Assembly: GCA_017161655.1 (NCBI GenBank) | Contig: JADFCV010000004.1 | Span: forward strand, 139,378 to 203,377 | DNA length: 64,000 nucleotides | DNA from: Candidatus Sumerlaeota bacterium | Lineage (GTDB): Bacteria; Sumerlaeota; Sumerlaeia; Sumerlaeales; Sumerlaeaceae | Direction of reading: 5' to 3' | Shown here: positions 62,265 through 64,000 of the stretch, piece by piece | Layout of the letters: the number at the start of each line of letters is the position of its first letter | Position numbering within the stretch: the stretch's first letter is position 1 | The notes under the pieces: model-generated | What the model was told of the DNA's origin: nothing | Database searches by the model: none | Seen by the model: the letters and a program-made list of their open reading frames with translations, nothing else | Made by a program: the position numbers and the translations under genes

Positions 62265-63962
62265 ATGGAATTGGTGACCACAAGTCTGGCACGAAATCCC
62301 CCAATGAATGAGTTGCAACAGTCTGAATGGGCGGTCGAGATGCTCGACATCACGCGCTCCTTTGCGCGTGTGGTAGCCAATGATCGTGTGACGTTTCGCG
62401 TTCGACGGGGCGAGGTGCACGCCCTCGTGGGGGAGAATGGGGCTGGGAAATCTACCCTTATGAAGATCCTTTATGGTCTTTATCGCCCCGATTCTGGCGA
62501 AATCCGTGTGCACGGAAGGACAGTCAATTTTCGCTCGCCTGCTGATGCCATTGCTGCTGGCATTGGCATGGTTCACCAGCACTTCATGCTCGTGCCGCCT
62601 TTTACTGTGACGGAAAACGTGATTCTCGGCGACGAACGCCTCCGTTTAGGAATCTATCGGCCGAGAGAGGCCGCCGTGCGGGTTGCTGAGCTCATTCAGC
62701 GATATGGTATGGCAATCGATCCCTTCGCTGTCGTCGACAACCTTAGCGTGGGGGAGCAGCAGCGCGTTGAGATTCTCAAGATTCTTTACCGCGACGCCTC
62801 CATTGTGATCCTCGATGAGCCAACCGCGGTGCTTACGCCGCAGGAAGTCGAGACCCTCTTCGGCACGATAAGGACCCTCGCTGATGGCGGAAAAACTGTC
62901 ATTATCATCACGCACAAACTTCACGAGGTCATGTCCGTTTCACATCGTCTCACGGTCCTCCGCAGCGGCCGTGTTGTAGCCACTCTCGACACAGCTTCAA
63001 CCACTCCCGAAGAAATTGCGCGTCTGATGGTGGGACGCGACGTCATTCTCCCAACGCTCGCCCGTGACATCGAAAAAGCTCGCGGCAAGTGTGTGGAGAG
63101 CGCAGATGGTGAAACGCCGTCAGCAAATAGAAACGCGCCGCGCATCGAGACTTCGGTAGCCGGTGAGCAGGGAGGCGAAGTGAAAGGACTCGAGCCACTT
63201 CGGCTCGAACGAGTGTCGCTCCGTCGTGGGCGCGGACGCGCCCTTCTCAGCGAGATCTCTTTCAACGTTAAGTCTGGCGAGATTGTTGGAATTGCGGGCG
63301 TCGAGGGTAATGGCCAGAAGGAACTCCTTGAAGTGATCACTGGCCTGCGCTTCCCCTCAGAGGGCAGGATTTATATCAATCAGCGCGATGTAACCCTTTT
63401 GCCGCCACGGGAGAGGTTCTCTGCGGGGATGGCCTGCATTCCTGAAGATCGTCACCGCCAAGGGCTCATTCTCGACTTCGACTTGCGGGAGAATCTCGTG
63501 CTTGGTCGTCACCACAATTGGCGTTGGGTAAGAAAATTCGACCGCGCCGCCGCTGCCTGTTTGTTAGAGGATTTCGACGTACGTCCCGCTGATCCGCGAT
63601 TGCGGGCCAGCCAGCTAAGTGGGGGGAATCAGCAAAAGCTCATTGTTGCCCGCGAATTTACCCGTGGCGCGAACCTTCTCGTCGCCGCACATCCCACACG
63701 TGGCATTGACCTTGGCGCGATCGAGTTCATCCATCGCAAGCTTTTAGAACTGCGTGCCGCTGGGGTAGGAATTCTTCTCATTTCCGCCGAGCTGAGTGAA
63801 ATTCTTGCGCTCAGCGACCGTGTGCTCGTCATCTATGGCGGCAGCATTGTCTTTGAGGCCCCCAATCGAAATCTCGAAGAGAAAGATCTCGGAGTCTACA
63901 TGGCAGGTGGACATTCCATCTCCGTCCAATCTGAACTTGCACGAGAGGAGCCGCGGAAATGA
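62265..63962 (+). CDS. sugar/nucleoside ABC transporter, fused ATP-binding protein (YufO type)
   Basis: 565 residues from the ATG at 62265; an ATG at 62304 and a TTG at 62241 are alternatives. It has two ABC domains in one chain. The first has Walker A GENGAGKS, LSVGEQQRVEIL and VILDEPTAVLTP. The second has the degenerate VEGNGQKE that is usual here, LSGGNQQKLIVAREF and LLVAAHPTRGIDLG. This build belongs to the BmpA-type nucleoside transporter group (YufO), since the first P-loop is preceded by VVANDRVTFRVRRGEVHALVGENGAGKS. A linker of about 55 residues between domains is longer than usual. A permease gene follows with an ATGA overlap. Confidence 0.88.
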   Translation: MELVTTSLARNPPMNELQQSEWAVEMLDITRSFARVVANDRVTFRVRRGEVHALVGENGAGKSTLMKILYGLYRPDSGEIRVHGRTVNFRSPADAIAAGIGMVHQHFMLVPPFTVTENVILGDERLRLGIYRPREAAVRVAELIQRYGMAIDPFAVVDNLSVGEQQRVEILKILYRDASIVILDEPTAVLTPQEVETLFGTIRTLADGGKTVIIITHKLHEVMSVSHRLTVLRSGRVVATLDTASTTPEEIARLMVGRDVILPTLARDIEKARGKCVESADGETPSANRNAPRIETSVAGEQGGEVKGLEPLRLERVSLRRGRGRALLSEISFNVKSGEIVGIAGVEGNGQKELLEVITGLRFPSEGRIYINQRDVTLLPPRERFSAGMACIPEDRHRQGLILDFDLRENLVLGRHHNWRWVRKFDRAAAACLLEDFDVRPADPRLRASQLSGGNQQKLIVAREFTRGANLLVAAHPTRGIDLGAIEFIHRKLLELRAAGVGILLISAELSEILALSDRVLVIYGGSIVFEAPNRNLEEKDLGVYMAGGHSISVQSELAREEPRK

Positions 63963-64000
63963 AACAGTGGTTTGTTCGTGCCATCCTTGCCCCTACTATC
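63959..64000 (+). CDS. start of ABC transporter permease (partial)
   Basis: An ATG overlapping the stop of the ATP-binding protein gene (ATGA), preceded by GAGGAG, begins MKQWFVRAILAPTI and runs off the window. Position and start suggest a membrane permease of the same BmpA-type transporter. Confidence 0.6.
   Translation, partial: MKQWFVRAILAPTI

Noticed and set aside
1-64000. tRNA, rRNA, CRISPR array, transposase or phage genes
   Set aside because: No cloverleaf ends, no regularly spaced repeats and no transposase or integrase motifs were seen in any frame.

Overview
The window comes from a Gram-negative-type bacterium with an outer membrane. The evidence is the set lnt, lptB, kdsD, a SurA/PpiC-like foldase, signal peptidase I, type IV-type prepilins and a lipobox-bearing patatin. 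Base composition is moderately GC-rich, many genes start with GTG or TTG, and stop/start overlaps (ATGA, GTGA) are frequent. The mix of archaeal-type ProRS, a GspE/ExeA-like ATPase, a DUF4914 protein, several polytopic GT-C-like glycosyltransferases and a MerR-MinD fusion suggests an uncultured or little-studied phylum (a Sumerlaeota/PVC-neighbourhood lineage would fit). That placement is inference only. I saw no tRNA, rRNA, CRISPR array, insertion sequence or prophage, so this looks like ordinary chromosome.

Layout. 0-9.5 kb: a long-linker PpiC foldase, a B12-binding radical SAM enzyme, a class II amidotransferase, a GlcD/GlcF-type FAD/Fe-S fusion, and hemW with ruvC upstream of it. 10-17 kb: two polytopic membrane proteins, a permease-like protein and a secreted protein closed by a strong terminator. 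17-22 kb: hemC coupled to a UbiA prenyltransferase, then folD coupled to lnt. 22-25.6 kb, minus strand: DUF177, a zinc-ribbon protein, an NtrC-type regulator and a 2-hydroxyacid dehydrogenase. 25.9-29 kb: fmt, a DUF3313 protein and a DegT aminotransferase.

29-34.5 kb is the most unusual metabolic neighbourhood. It holds an OFA-type MFS transporter, an SbtA-type bicarbonate transporter and a DUF4914 PEPCK-like P-loop protein, with a divergent LysR regulator. 34.6-40.5 kb carries HU, a thiamine-binding MTH1187 protein, a GT4, proS, a patatin lipoprotein and a GT2. 40.5-43.8 kb holds two tandem GT-C/TPR paralogues. 44-45.4 kb holds two prepilin genes preceded by a good sigma-54 promoter match and a perfect 16-bp palindrome. 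45.4-48.8 kb is an envelope cluster (kdsD, lepB, lptB, WecG/TagA-type transferase). 49-58 kb carries acetolactate synthase, more membrane glycosyltransferases, and a coupled pair of secreted proteins (P60-FnIII-amidotransferase-like and beta-propeller).

58-60.3 kb, minus strand, is a small unit of a MerR-MinD/FlhG fusion ATPase, an unlisted 40-residue single-pass membrane protein with a strong ribosome binding site, a 13-bp perfect hairpin, and an ExeA-like AAA ATPase. This may be a polar or secretion/pilus positioning module. The window ends with thiS (with an unusual terminal Cys), a GNAT enzyme, a slipin, and the start of a BmpA-type nucleoside/sugar ABC transporter operon.
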